Positions 18,259 to 26,850 of a stretch of 64,000 nt of DNA are shown one piece after another. The notes beneath the pieces were generated by a model. The model worked only from the letters and a program-made list of their open reading frames with translations, was not told the origin of the DNA and ran no database searches. The DNA is taken from NCBI RefSeq assembly GCF_036924595.1, contig NZ_JAZHRV010000001.1, forward strand, positions 6,785,501 through 6,849,500, given 5' to 3'. Both the position numbers and the translations under genes were made by a program. Every line of letters begins with the position of its first letter. The first letter of the stretch is position 1. The DNA comes from Bradyrhizobium algeriense. Its GTDB lineage: Bacteria; Pseudomonadota; Alphaproteobacteria; Rhizobiales; Xanthobacteraceae.

Positions 18259-18367
18259 GGGTGACTTTGACTACGCAATGCCCGCGGCTTCAAGTCTTGA
18301 CATTGCGAATCCCTCTCTTCGATGGCGCCATTGACGGAAAGCTGATGCAGAATTATCTGCCGTCATC

Positions 18368-18646
18368 ATGAGCACCAAAGACGCTATCATAAACAAGTTG
18401 CGTGAAGCTTTCTTGCCGGAAAGCCTCGACGTGGCGGACGAATCTCATCTGCATGAGGGCCATGCGGGCCACCGGCCGGGCGGCGAGACGCATTTCAGGG
18501 TGTATATCGTATCTCCGGCCTTCGAAGGGAAGAGCCGGATCGAGCGCCATCGTATGGTAAATGCGACGCTTGCAGCGGAACTCAAGGGCTCCGTCCACGC
18601 GCTCGCCATCAAGGCGCAGGCGCCGGGAGAAACCGCCGGCCGGTAA
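18368..18646 (+). CDS. BolA family protein
   Basis: A 92-residue BolA-fold protein. It contains LDVADESHLHEGHAGH with the conserved His residues that can ligate a [2Fe-2S] cluster shared with a monothiol glutaredoxin. ETHFRVYIVSPAFEGKSRIERHRMVN is the class-defining KH-like core; LKGSVHALAIKAQAP closes the domain. BolA proteins act in iron-sulfur trafficking and iron-responsive regulation. The length is normal. It is divergent from the J-domain gene. Confidence 0.92.
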   Translation: MSTKDAIINKLREAFLPESLDVADESHLHEGHAGHRPGGETHFRVYIVSPAFEGKSRIERHRMVNATLAAELKGSVHALAIKAQAPGETAGR

Positions 18647-18873
18647 TTTGGCAAACCTGCCGCAAGAATATGAGCGTCCGCTGACGATGGAAATTTCGGC
18701 ACACCCAGCCGAACGGTTGGTTGCGGACGCCGCCAGCTTCCTGTGAAGATCGGCCGGGACGGTAGAACCGATTTCGCAACTGTGAGACAATCACCGAAGC
18801 GGTGGATCAGGTTCCGTTCGGACGCGGGGGTCGGGCTGACCCCGATGCCGTCTCAGGTCGATGGGGTCGTCCG

Positions 18874-19317
18874 ATGCGATATTGGGCACGCTTCAGATGG
18901 GCCGCCGCCGTGGCGCTGCTGGTTGCGGCCTCCCCAACCAGGGCGCACGCGCTGGATATGCCGAGCCCCTTTGTCCAGGAAGTGCTGATCAAGAGCATTC
19001 TGGTGACGCTCAACGATGCGGTGGCATCGGATAATTTCACGGTGCTCCACGCCAAGATTTCAAAGCCGTTCCGCGATCAGTTTCCGCCCGAGAAGCTGCG
19101 GGCCGTCTTCAAGGACCTGGTCGAGAAGCACGCCGTGTTCGACGCGATCGTCGCAAACCCGGTCATTCCGGATGAAGATGCGAAGATCGACGACAAAGGC
19201 GTGCTGCGCCTTAAAGGTCATTTCGACACGACGCCCAAAAAGGTGAAGTACCAGCTCGGCTTCATCCCCTCCGACGGTCAGTGGAAGCTCAGCGGCATCA
19301 GCATCGATATCGAATAA
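18874..19317 (+). CDS. Small exported protein of unknown function
   Basis: A 147-residue protein with an N-terminal signal peptide (MRYWARFRW followed by AAAVALLVAAS and a likely cleavage after AHA). The mature part shows FVQEVLIKSILVTLNDAVASDNFTVLHAKISKPFRDQF and ends GQWKLSGISIDIE, a pattern resembling small NTF2/cystatin-like periplasmic proteins. The start at 18874 is chosen for the signal peptide; the frame is open upstream to 18802. It sits between bolA and the AT-richer island. No function can be assigned. Confidence 0.7.
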   Translation: MRYWARFRWAAAVALLVAASPTRAHALDMPSPFVQEVLIKSILVTLNDAVASDNFTVLHAKISKPFRDQFPPEKLRAVFKDLVEKHAVFDAIVANPVIPDEDAKIDDKGVLRLKGHFDTTPKKVKYQLGFIPSDGQWKLSGISIDIE

Positions 19318-19411
19318 CCGAATTGAAGCAAAGCATCAGCACTTTTGTGGTCATTGCAGCCCCCAAAGGGATGGTTCAATATGTTACGAAACTAGATCCG
19401 AGGGAAATCGA

Positions 19412-19789
19412 TTGCCCGTAAGTTATTCTGAAGCCGCCGTCCGCCATTATGGCGACGCCGAAGAATTGGCGTCCACTCATCGATACGATGGAGCCGCACA
19501 TTTAGTCGGCTTTGCAGCCGAGTGTGCCCTCAAGCATAGCATTGAAGCATTGCGTCCTCAAAACCGAGCGCCGCACGTCCACTTTCCCAGCTTGATCGAG
19601 GCGGCAAAGCGACACGTGAAGGGGCGAAACCGTCATCCCCTGTTCACGATCTTGCAAAGTCGTAACTTTATGGCGGGCTGGCGAATTGAGTATCGCTACG
19701 CATCTAATGGGACTGTGACTCCGCAACAGTATGACCTATGGCGTGCGCAAGCGCGTCGCGCGATGGGTGCAGCCCAAATTCGGGGTTAG
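19412..19789 (+). CDS. HEPN-like protein, first gene of a candidate defence module
   Basis: A 125-residue helical protein. The segment YDGAAHLVGFAAECALKHSIEAL (split here into YDGAAHLVGF and AAECALKHSIEAL) is the typical second helix of HEPN domains. A clear ribonuclease Rx4-6H motif is not evident; RNRHP near residues 72-76 is the nearest candidate. The start is TTG at 19412 with GAGGG 7 bases upstream. It ends 4 bases before the KGGVGR ATPase start, so the genes form an operon. Base composition is less GC-rich than the flanking core genes. HEPN proteins paired with nucleotide-processing or ATPase partners often act as toxins or RNA-cleaving effectors in conflict systems; that role here is inference. 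Confidence 0.6.
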   Translation: MPVSYSEAAVRHYGDAEELASTHRYDGAAHLVGFAAECALKHSIEALRPQNRAPHVHFPSLIEAAKRHVKGRNRHPLFTILQSRNFMAGWRIEYRYASNGTVTPQQYDLWRAQARRAMGAAQIRG

Positions 19790-19793
19790 ACGA

Positions 19794-21119
19794 ATGCCTG
19801 ACCGAACGACGTATGATGATGCATTACCCAAATTCGCGGCAATCGTTGCACGCGTACTGGGAGACAAAGCCCCAATTGAGAATTTCTTCCTGCGCGATTC
19901 AAGTGGGCGACTTACTTTTGTCCATACTGAACATCTCGACCGAACTGACCGAAACAAAATCGTTCGGGAAGCGAGAGAGCTAGAACCATACGTGGAACGA
20001 GGCAGCGCCAGTGTAGCGTCTATTTCCGAGCTTTTCGATGTCGGGAATGCTGATACAGAGCCTGGATTGTTCGAGTACATACAGCACCCCGTCTACGAGG
20101 GATTTGCGCGAGTCGTCGAAAGAAGAATTGTCGGGCAGGATTGGCTCGAACGCCCACGCAACTCGATTCCAGGCACCCCTCCCATTGTGGTGTTCGGCAG
20201 TCATAAAGGAGGTGTAGGTAGATCGACTGCACTAGCAGTCGCGGCAAACTCATTGGCGCAAAACAATTATAATGTTCTTGTTTTGGACATGGATCTGGAG
20301 GCGCCCGGACTCGCTGGCTCACTACTTCCCCAGGGGGACAACGCGAAGTTCGGATCACTGGACTATTTCGTGGAGAGTGTTTTAGCCCCCGTTGACGACA
20401 GCTTTCTCGAGCAAATGGTTGCAGTAAGCGGACTTACCAAAGGAAGGGGCCGTGTGCATGTTTGTCCGGCCGTCGGAAGCATCGGTGAGACAAATGCGCA
20501 GAACGTTTTGGGTAAGATAGCGCGCGCCTATCTCGAAAGCGAAGATGAGAGAGGAAACTCTCTCAGCTTCTTGGAGAAAACACGCTCGTTAGTAGCTCGT
20601 CTCACCCAGGCAAATCGCTATGATGCAGTTTTCGTTGATGCACGAGCCGGATTGAATGAAGCAACGGCGGCAGCTTTCTTAGGATTAGGAGCCGACGTCC
20701 TCCTTTTTGGAGTCAACACACCTCAGACGTTTACAGGATACCGATACTTCTTATCCTATCTGCAACGATTCCGGCCAGAGTCTTCGGGTGAAGACGATTG
20801 GAGATTTCGTCTGCGCATGGTCCATGCCAAGGCATCGCCAGATCCAAAAAACCAGCAAAATTTCCGGACGCAATCGTTCGAACTATTTGCCGATTCAATT
20901 TACGATGAGGAGGAGGGTGTCGATGAGGCAAGCTTCAATTTCGACTACGATGACGCCACCGGCCCTCATTATGCTTGGCCCATACTTTATGATAGCAACT
21001 ATTCGGAGTTCAACCCAATAGCTCAACCGGAGCAATTTTCGCGTTCGATGTATGAGCGAACATTTGGACCGTTTATCGATGCGCTTATGGATCGACTCAA
21101 CTTAAGCAGATCCAAATGA
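19794..21119 (+). CDS. KGGVGR-variant MinD/ParA-like ATPase
   Basis: A 441-residue protein. The N-terminal about 125 residues form a separate domain (DRTTYDDALPKFAAIV at the start). The C-terminal part is a SIMIBI-class P-loop ATPase with the deviant Walker A KGGVGRST (138-145), where the usual KGGxGKT lysine is replaced by Arg, DMDLEAPGL at 165-173 and a VFVDARAGLNE switch segment. KGGVGR variants are reported mostly as parts of multi-gene, mobile, defence-like cassettes. The start at 19794 follows the HEPN-like stop by 4 bases; an upstream in-frame TTG-type start would overlap that gene. The stop overlaps the next start (ATGA). Confidence 0.78.
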   Translation: MPDRTTYDDALPKFAAIVARVLGDKAPIENFFLRDSSGRLTFVHTEHLDRTDRNKIVREARELEPYVERGSASVASISELFDVGNADTEPGLFEYIQHPVYEGFARVVERRIVGQDWLERPRNSIPGTPPIVVFGSHKGGVGRSTALAVAANSLAQNNYNVLVLDMDLEAPGLAGSLLPQGDNAKFGSLDYFVESVLAPVDDSFLEQMVAVSGLTKGRGRVHVCPAVGSIGETNAQNVLGKIARAYLESEDERGNSLSFLEKTRSLVARLTQANRYDAVFVDARAGLNEATAAAFLGLGADVLLFGVNTPQTFTGYRYFLSYLQRFRPESSGEDDWRFRLRMVHAKASPDPKNQQNFRTQSFELFADSIYDEEEGVDEASFNFDYDDATGPHYAWPILYDSNYSEFNPIAQPEQFSRSMYERTFGPFIDALMDRLNLSRSK

Positions 21120-22577
21120 ACTCAATAGATCGCCGAGCTCTTAAGGCTATTCGTCAGACATTGGCCGAGTTGAACCCGGGTGATGCATCCCATCAAGCCG
21201 GAATAGCCCCGGATCCCGCAGTCATCTTTGCACCATCGTCTCACGCAAATGCATTAGACCCCGAACGCCCACTTGTAATCGGAAATCGTGGAGTCGGAAA
21301 AAGCTTTTGGTCAGCAGTCCTGGTTCACCCGGAAACGAGATTGCAAATCTCTAAAATCTATGGGCGCCTACGACTTCAAACTGTCGAAGCAGTGCTAGGC
21401 TTTTATGAAGATGCCGGGAAGGATGAAGGGCCCGCACCTTCTCCAGTATTGCTAAAACAACTTTTAGGCGTTGCCGAGCAACCAGAGGACATTTGGCGCG
21501 CCGTGCTCCTAAAGGCGCTGGCGCAAAAGTTTGACTTTCAAATTCCACGTTCGTTGCGCGAGTTGGTCATATGGACGACAGCAAATGTCGAGCAATCCGA
21601 GCAGTTCTTGCGTAAAGCTGACCGCGAGATCCAATCGTCCGGCTCAATCTTCCTAATAGTCTTTGACGCACTGGACCGCCTTGGTCGCGATTGGAGTACG
21701 ATCTCGCATCTCTCGGAAGGGTTGCTCCGCTTTGCGCTGGAAGTCCGAGGATTTAAGGCGATTCGTGCAAAGATATTTATGCGAACTGACCAAGCCAATG
21801 ACGACGATCTGTTTCGATTCGCCGACGCATCAAAGATCAGAGCAGATGCTGTAAAGCTCGTTTGGCAGCGAACGGAACTATTTGGGCTCCTCTACCAACA
21901 ACTGCTCGCAAATAAAACCGCCAGTGATGCTCTGGTAGAGATCGGCCCTAGCTTCGGCCGTCTTGATGTACTGGCGTGATCTGCTGGAGGATGAGATAAT
22001 CCAAGAGAAGCTCTTTTACCTCGTTGCGGGCGAATTTATGGGTGCGAGCGCTAAACGCGGAAGAACCTATTCTTGGCTCTTCGATCACTTGGCTGACGCT
22101 TTTGGTGAGACTAGTCCAAGGAGTTTTCTTACTGCCCTGCAAAGAGCTGCGAGCCACGGACCCCCGCCAGCCGACACGGCAATAGACCATAACGGAATTC
22201 GGGCAGGGGTGCAGGTAGCCTCGGAAATTCGTGTGGCGCAACTAAAAGAAGATTACGATTGGATTACGGAAGTTTTGCAAGCGCTAGAGGGTCTGGAAGT
22301 GCCCTGTGACCCAGCGGCGTTTAAAGGCCGTTGGAAGGAACGACTTACCGTCGAGAGAATTGAAGACGAGTCCGGGTCAGCCAACAAGCTGCTGCCTCTC
22401 GAGCTAGAACGACGGAAGTCGGATCCCGAAGGATCGCTACTCGTCGCACTCAGTAACATTGGGGTCGTTGAATTTCGCAACGAGACCCGGATCAATATGC
22501 CGGACATTTTTCGAGTTGCCGCAGGCATAAAGCGCCGCGGCGGAATCCGACCACCTGACGTAAATCGTCGTCGTTGA
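21116..22577 (+). pseudogene. P-loop ATPase, apparently frameshifted into two frames
   Basis: The first frame (21116-21979, 287 residues) has Walker A GNRGVGKS (56-63) and Walker B FLIVFDALD (179-187), with the pattern of STAND/ORC-like ATPases. It stops at 21979. The second frame, open from before 21963 to 22577, continues without a gap with YWRDLLEDEIIQEKLFYL and a DNA-binding-like stretch RTYSWLFDHLADAF. The two parts look like one protein of about 490 residues broken by a frameshift near 21950-21966. Alternatively they are two overlapping genes (ATG 21966 inside the first frame) or a sequencing error. The 5' end overlaps the KGGVGR gene by 4 bases, so this is the third gene of the module. 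Confidence 0.6.
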
Positions 22578-22640
22578 TTGGTGGATTTATAGCGTCACCA
22601 GTTAGGAGCGATCTCGGCAAATATCCTAAGCACGAAACGC

Positions 22641-23993
22641 TCAGAACGCCGTCCCCGCCCGCTTCGGCTTCGGATCCTCGCCCTCAGCTTCGCGCGGTAC
22701 CGGCGCGATCTTGAGCGCCGTGATGCGGTTGCGCTCACGGCGCAGCACGCGGAAGCGGAAGCCGTGGAAGGTAAAACTCTGGCCGCGCTCGGGGATCGAG
22801 CGCGCTTCGTGAATCACGAGGCCGGCGACGGTTGTTGCCTCTTCGTCCGGCAGATGCCAGTTCATGGCGCGGTTGAGATCGCGGATCGGCACCGAGCCGT
22901 CGACCACCACGGAGCCGTCGCTCTGGGCGCGGACGCCGGCCACCACGACGTCGTGCTCATCGGAAATATCGCCGACGATTTCTTCCAGAATGTCTTCCAG
23001 CGTCACCATGCCCTCGACTTCGCCATACTCGTCGACGACGAGCGCGAAGTGGGTCTTGCGGCGGCGGAACGCCTTCAATTGTTCTGACAAAGGCCGCATC
23101 TCCGGCACGAACCACGGCGGCAGCATGATGGCCGAAACGTCGATGTGGGAGGTGTCGCCTTCGGAAGCCCGGAGCGCGCGCAGCAGATCCTTGGCGTGCA
23201 GCACGCCGATGATGTTCTCCGGCTTGTCGCGCCACAAGGGTATGCGGGTGTATTCGGTGGCCAGCACCTCGCCGACCAGTTCGTCCGGCGGCAGATCGGC
23301 ATTGATCATCACCATCGCGGTGCGATGAACCATGACGTCGGACACGGCCAGGTCGCCAAAGCGGAAGACATTTTGAATGTATTCGGCTTCACCGCTTTCG
23401 ATCCCGCCGTGCTCGGCCGATTCTTCCACCAGCCCCTCGATCTCGGAGTCGGTAAGAATTTCGTGCTGCGAGGATTCCTGCACGCCGAGCAGGCGCAGAA
23501 TCCCGCGTGAGGCGCTGTTAAGCAGCCAGTTCAGCGGCCAGAAGACCAGATAGGACAGATGAAGCGGATAGGCGATCCATTGCGAGACCGGCATCGGCTC
23601 CCGGATCGCGAGCGTCTTTGGCACCTGCTCGCCGATCACGATATGCAGCGAGGAGAACACCAGGAACCCGGCGAGGAACGATACGAAGTGCAGGGTACGT
23701 TCCGACATGCCGAGCGGAATCAGCAACGGCTCGAGCAGCGCCGAGACGGTGGGTTCGCCGACCCAGCCGAGCCCCAGCGAGGCCATGGTGATGCCGAGCT
23801 GGCAGCAGGCGAGATAGGCCTCGATGTTGCCCATCATGCCTTGCAGCAGGCGCGCGCCGAAGCGATCCTGCTCGACCATCGCCCGGATGCGAAAGCCGCG
23901 GCTCTTGACCAGCGCAAACTCGGCGGCCACGTAGAATGCGTTCGCCGCGAGCAGCAGGGTCGCGAGCAGCAGATTGAACGCGGTCGAACTCAT
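22641..23993 (-). CDS. CNNM/CorC-family transporter-like protein (DUF21-CBS-CorC)
   Basis: A 450-residue membrane protein of the hemolysin/CNNM family. The N-terminal DUF21 domain has about four membrane segments (LLLATLLLAANAFYVAAEFAL, given in parts as LLLATLLLAAN and FYVAAEFAL, then VSFLAGFLVFSSLHIVIGEQ). It is followed by a CBS pair (VSDVMVHRTAMV; FALVVDEYGEVEGMVTLED) and a CorC_HlyC transporter-associated domain. Family members regulate Mg2+/Co2+ transport; the hemolysin name is historic. The start at 23993 begins the first membrane helix; the open upstream frame overlaps aroB and is rejected. It is downstream of aroB on the same strand. Confidence 0.9.
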   Translation of the reverse strand: MSSTAFNLLLATLLLAANAFYVAAEFALVKSRGFRIRAMVEQDRFGARLLQGMMGNIEAYLACCQLGITMASLGLGWVGEPTVSALLEPLLIPLGMSERTLHFVSFLAGFLVFSSLHIVIGEQVPKTLAIREPMPVSQWIAYPLHLSYLVFWPLNWLLNSASRGILRLLGVQESSQHEILTDSEIEGLVEESAEHGGIESGEAEYIQNVFRFGDLAVSDVMVHRTAMVMINADLPPDELVGEVLATEYTRIPLWRDKPENIIGVLHAKDLLRALRASEGDTSHIDVSAIMLPPWFVPEMRPLSEQLKAFRRRKTHFALVVDEYGEVEGMVTLEDILEEIVGDISDEHDVVVAGVRAQSDGSVVVDGSVPIRDLNRAMNWHLPDEEATTVAGLVIHEARSIPERGQSFTFHGFRFRVLRRERNRITALKIAPVPREAEGEDPKPKRAGTAF

Positions 23994-24060
23994 GTATGCC
24001 TCGTGGCGGTCCCGGCCCCGCGCGACGCCGGCGTCAGGCTGCGTCCCGACAATCCCGTTC

Positions 24061-25203
24061 TCATCCCGACAACTTCTGTTGCAGGAAATCGCGCACCAGC
24101 GCCGGCTCGACGTCGTTTGCGACCACCGCGCGGCCAACCGCCTGCAGCAGGATGAATGTGAGCTTGCCGCGCTTGACCTTCTTGTCCTGCGCCATCAGCG
24201 CCATCAGGGCGTCGGCGTCCTTCAGCCCCTCCTGGGCGAAGCCCGCGATGTCCTGCAAATGGGTCGGCAGGCCAACCGAAGCAAGATGGCGCTCGACGCG
24301 GGCGGCATCGGCCTCGGAGATCATGCCGAGTTTGGCGGAAAATTCCGCCGCCAGCACCATCCCGACGGAGACGCCTTCGCCGTGGAACAGGCGATCGGAA
24401 AAGCCGGTCGCCGCCTCCAGCGCATGGCCGAACGTGTGGCCGAGATTGAGCAGCGCGCGCTCGCCGTTCTCGCGCTCGTCGCGGGAGACGATCGCAGCCT
24501 TGGCGCGGCAGGAGGTCGCAATCGCGTGCTCGCGCGCCGCGCCGCCGGAGAAGATGTCGGCGTGGTTGGCTTCGAGCCAGCTGAAAAAGGCTTCATCGCC
24601 GAGCACGCCATATTTTGCGACTTCGGCGTAGCCGGCGCGGAACTGGCGCAGCGACAGCGTATCCAAAACCGACGTATCGGCGATGACAAGCACCGGCTGA
24701 TGAAACGCGCCGAGCAGGTTCTTGCCCTGCGGCGAGTTGATGCCGGTCTTGCCTCCGACCGAGGAATCTACCTGGGCCAACAGCGAGGTCGGCACCTGCA
24801 CGAAATCGACGCCACGGCGCAGAATCGCCGCCGCGAAGCCGGCGAGATCGCCAACCACGCCGCCGCCGAGCGCGATCACCAGATCGTTGCGCTCGATCCT
24901 GGCCGCAATCAGCGCCTCAGAGACCTTTTCGAGACCGGCATAGGTCTTCGACACCTCGCCTTCCTCGACGATGACGCGTGACGTCTGGATGCCGGCTTCC
25001 GCCAGCGAACGCTCGGTTGGCTCCAGCCAGTGCTTGGCCACGGTGCGGTCGGTAACGATGGCGGTCCGCACACCGGGGCGCAGCGCGGCGACACGCGCGC
25101 CGAGCGAGGCCAGCACGCCGCGGCCGATGACGATGTCGTAGGCACGCTCGCCGAGGGCGACGTCGACCGTGATATCGGCGGAATGTTTCAGTGGCGCAGT
25201 CAT
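24061..25203 (-). CDS. aroB: 3-dehydroquinate synthase
   Basis: A 380-residue NAD-dependent enzyme that converts DAHP to 3-dehydroquinate, step 2 of the shikimate pathway. It has the NAD-binding GGGVVGDLAGF, then VPTSLLAQVDSSVGGKTGIN with metal/substrate residues, the AEVAKYGVL segment and the zinc-binding LNLGHTFGHALE and FHGEGVSVGM. The start at 25203 overlaps the stop of aroK (ATGA), so aroK and aroB are translationally coupled. Full length. Confidence 0.96.
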   Translation of the reverse strand: MTAPLKHSADITVDVALGERAYDIVIGRGVLASLGARVAALRPGVRTAIVTDRTVAKHWLEPTERSLAEAGIQTSRVIVEEGEVSKTYAGLEKVSEALIAARIERNDLVIALGGGVVGDLAGFAAAILRRGVDFVQVPTSLLAQVDSSVGGKTGINSPQGKNLLGAFHQPVLVIADTSVLDTLSLRQFRAGYAEVAKYGVLGDEAFFSWLEANHADIFSGGAAREHAIATSCRAKAAIVSRDERENGERALLNLGHTFGHALEAATGFSDRLFHGEGVSVGMVLAAEFSAKLGMISEADAARVERHLASVGLPTHLQDIAGFAQEGLKDADALMALMAQDKKVKRGKLTFILLQAVGRAVVANDVEPALVRDFLQQKLSG

Positions 25204-25832
25204 GGCGTAACGCTGATCCCGTCGGTTGTCGGCTGGGCAGAAGGGCTGCCTACGCACAGCCGGGCGCGCAGGGCATCGATACATTCGTCGACGATACGGT
25301 CGTGCGGCACATCGCGCGACAGGATGATCAGGTCGGCCGTCCGATAGACCGGCTCGCGCGCCTCGAGCAGACGGCTGACGGTCGCAGTCGGATCCTCGGT
25401 CTGCAGCAGCGGCCGGTCGGCGCGGCGCCTGACGCGCTTCATGATGATTTCGACATCCGCTTGGAGCCAGATCGAGATGGCTTTGTCGCGGATGCGGTTG
25501 CGGGTCTCCTCGCGCATGAAGGCACCGCCGCCGGTGGCGATCACGGCCGGGCCGCTGTCGAGCAGCCGCGCGATCACCCGCGCCTCACCGTCACGGAAAT
25601 GCGGCTCGCCATGGGTTTCGAAAATGTCCGGGATCGACATCCCGGCCGCCGCCTCGATCTCGATATCGGCGTCGAGAAACGGCAGCCGCAGCCGGGCCGC
25701 CAGCCGCCGGCCGATGGTGGACTTGCCGGCGCCCATCATGCCGACCAGCACGACCGAGCGCCTTCCCAGCGCCGACGTGATGTCGGCCTCCTGGGGGGTG
25801 GTCGCTGGTGCCGGTGCGGCGGTCTCGGACAT
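25200..25832 (-). CDS. aroK: Shikimate kinase
   Basis: A 210-residue shikimate kinase, step 5 of the shikimate pathway. Walker A is GMMGAGKST (31-39), followed by the shikimate-binding DADIEIEAAAGMSIPDIF, GEPHFRDGEARVI and ATGGGAFM, and the lid region with RPLLQ. An N-terminal tail of about 22 residues precedes the core, common in rhizobial homologues. The start at 25832 was preferred over an upstream GTG/ATG that would give an unrelated low-complexity N-terminus. It leads the aroK-aroB-transporter operon. Confidence 0.95.
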   Translation of the reverse strand: MSETAAPAPATTPQEADITSALGRRSVVLVGMMGAGKSTIGRRLAARLRLPFLDADIEIEAAAGMSIPDIFETHGEPHFRDGEARVIARLLDSGPAVIATGGGAFMREETRNRIRDKAISIWLQADVEIIMKRVRRRADRPLLQTEDPTATVSRLLEAREPVYRTADLIILSRDVPHDRIVDECIDALRARLCVGSPSAQPTTDGISVTP

Positions 25833-25975
25833 CAAAAACTCGGTCGTTTTGCGGGATTTGCCCGCGGCTGCGACACCTATACTACCCCCATTGACGCCCC
25901 CGCCAGAGACTCTTGCCATGGGGATGGGAACATGATGGATGATTTCATTGGTTAATTCGCCGCCCTGAGCCCCCT

Positions 25976-26122
25976 ATGCCCAGTTTGTTCCGCTTTCTGA
26001 CGGTCGTCGGCATCATCGCCGGGGTGATCTATGGCGTGATTTTTTCGCTGGCGAATTTCGTCACCCCAAAGTCCCGGGAAATGACGGTCACCATCCCCGC
26101 GGACAAGTTCCTCAAGAGGTAA
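25976..26122 (+). CDS. Small single-pass membrane protein
   Basis: A 48-residue ORF, ATG 25976 to TAA 26120-26122. It starts MPSLFRFLTVVGIIAGVIYG, a single hydrophobic helix with short Arg-containing N-terminus, followed by a conserved-looking soluble tail (VTPKSREMTVTIPADKF). It lies between the divergent aroK and the TetR gene. Small proteins of this form near aroK/xerD are recurrent in Bradyrhizobium and relatives, often mis-named histidine kinase. Function is not known; no catalytic domain is possible at this size. Confidence 0.6.
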   Translation: MPSLFRFLTVVGIIAGVIYGVIFSLANFVTPKSREMTVTIPADKFLKR

Positions 26123-26166
26123 GCGCCGCGGCGATTTCCGCGGTCAGCCTTTCGGCATGTTCCGGT

Positions 26167-26742
26167 CTATAACGCTGCGCGCAGCAAGCGCATGAAAAGT
26201 CGCGTGCCCTCATCCAGGCTCTGGCCAGCGTCCTTCGCATCTTTGATGCCCTCTATCGCCGCGACGATCATGCCGGCCACGTCGGCAGGCTTGGCCTTGA
26301 GAAGCTGCAAGGAAATGGCGCCACTTGCGTCTGCATCAGACAGAGCTTGTGCGAGCAGAGCCACCAGCTTGGCCCGTGCCCCAAGGGTAATGTCCCTGGC
26401 CAACGTCATGTTGACGTCGAACAGCTCGGCCGCGTCGGCGCTGCCGGCGAACGGCGCAACCAGTTCTCGCTGGAAAGCCGCGAGCGCCGACTCGATCCGG
26501 CTGAAAACGTCGCCATCGGCCGCGAGCGCCGCCTCGACGTTCTGCATGGTACGGGCATGCGCACGCGCAGACCCTGCCCGGAACAGCTCCTCCTTGCTGC
26601 TGAAGCTTAGATAAAGCGCCGCGCGCGACATGCGTGCCGCACGCGCGATGTCGGCCATCGAAGTCTTGCGAAAACCGTGACGCACGAAAACCGGCAACGC
26701 CGCGTCGAGAATAGCCTCGGACTTCTGGTCAGCTTGCTCCAT
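26167..26742 (-). CDS. TetR/AcrR family transcriptional regulator
   Basis: A 191-residue regulator. The N-terminal HTH is clear: ILDAALPVFVRHGFRKTSMADIARAARMSRAALYLSFSSKEEL (in parts: ILDAALPVFVRHGF, KTSMADIARAA, ALYLSFSSKEEL). The C-terminal ligand/dimer domain (about 60-191) is diverse. The start at 26742 begins the protein at the normal length; the frame is open far upstream but that part overlaps the divergent gene. It is divergent from a reductase gene; a palindrome lies between them, so repression of itself and that gene is likely. Confidence 0.88.
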   Translation of the reverse strand: MEQADQKSEAILDAALPVFVRHGFRKTSMADIARAARMSRAALYLSFSSKEELFRAGSARAHARTMQNVEAALAADGDVFSRIESALAAFQRELVAPFAGSADAAELFDVNMTLARDITLGARAKLVALLAQALSDADASGAISLQLLKAKPADVAGMIVAAIEGIKDAKDAGQSLDEGTRLFMRLLRAAL

Positions 26743-26784
26743 CTGGGCACTCTGACAGTTTTCGTCCAATTCGTCAAAAACAAC

Positions 26785-26809
26785 TAGACAATAATTGTCC
26801 AAATGTCTA
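26785..26809. promoter_or_regulatory. Nested palindromes, candidate TetR operator
   Basis: GACAAT-A-ATTGTC (26787-26799) is a perfect 13-bp inverted repeat, and TAGACA (26785-26790) pairs with TGTCTA (26804-26809) as an overlapping outer repeat. The sites sit between the TetR start (26742) and the reductase start (26851). TetR dimers typically bind such short-spaced palindromes; assignment is by position. Confidence 0.55.
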
Positions 26810-26850
26810 ACGAGGCGCGGCCGGCACTTCCGCAGGCCGAGGAGTTGATA

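Noticed and set aside
19318..19411. tRNA or att site as the insertion point of the 19.4 kb module
   Set aside because: No tRNA gene or clear direct repeat was found on either side of the module.
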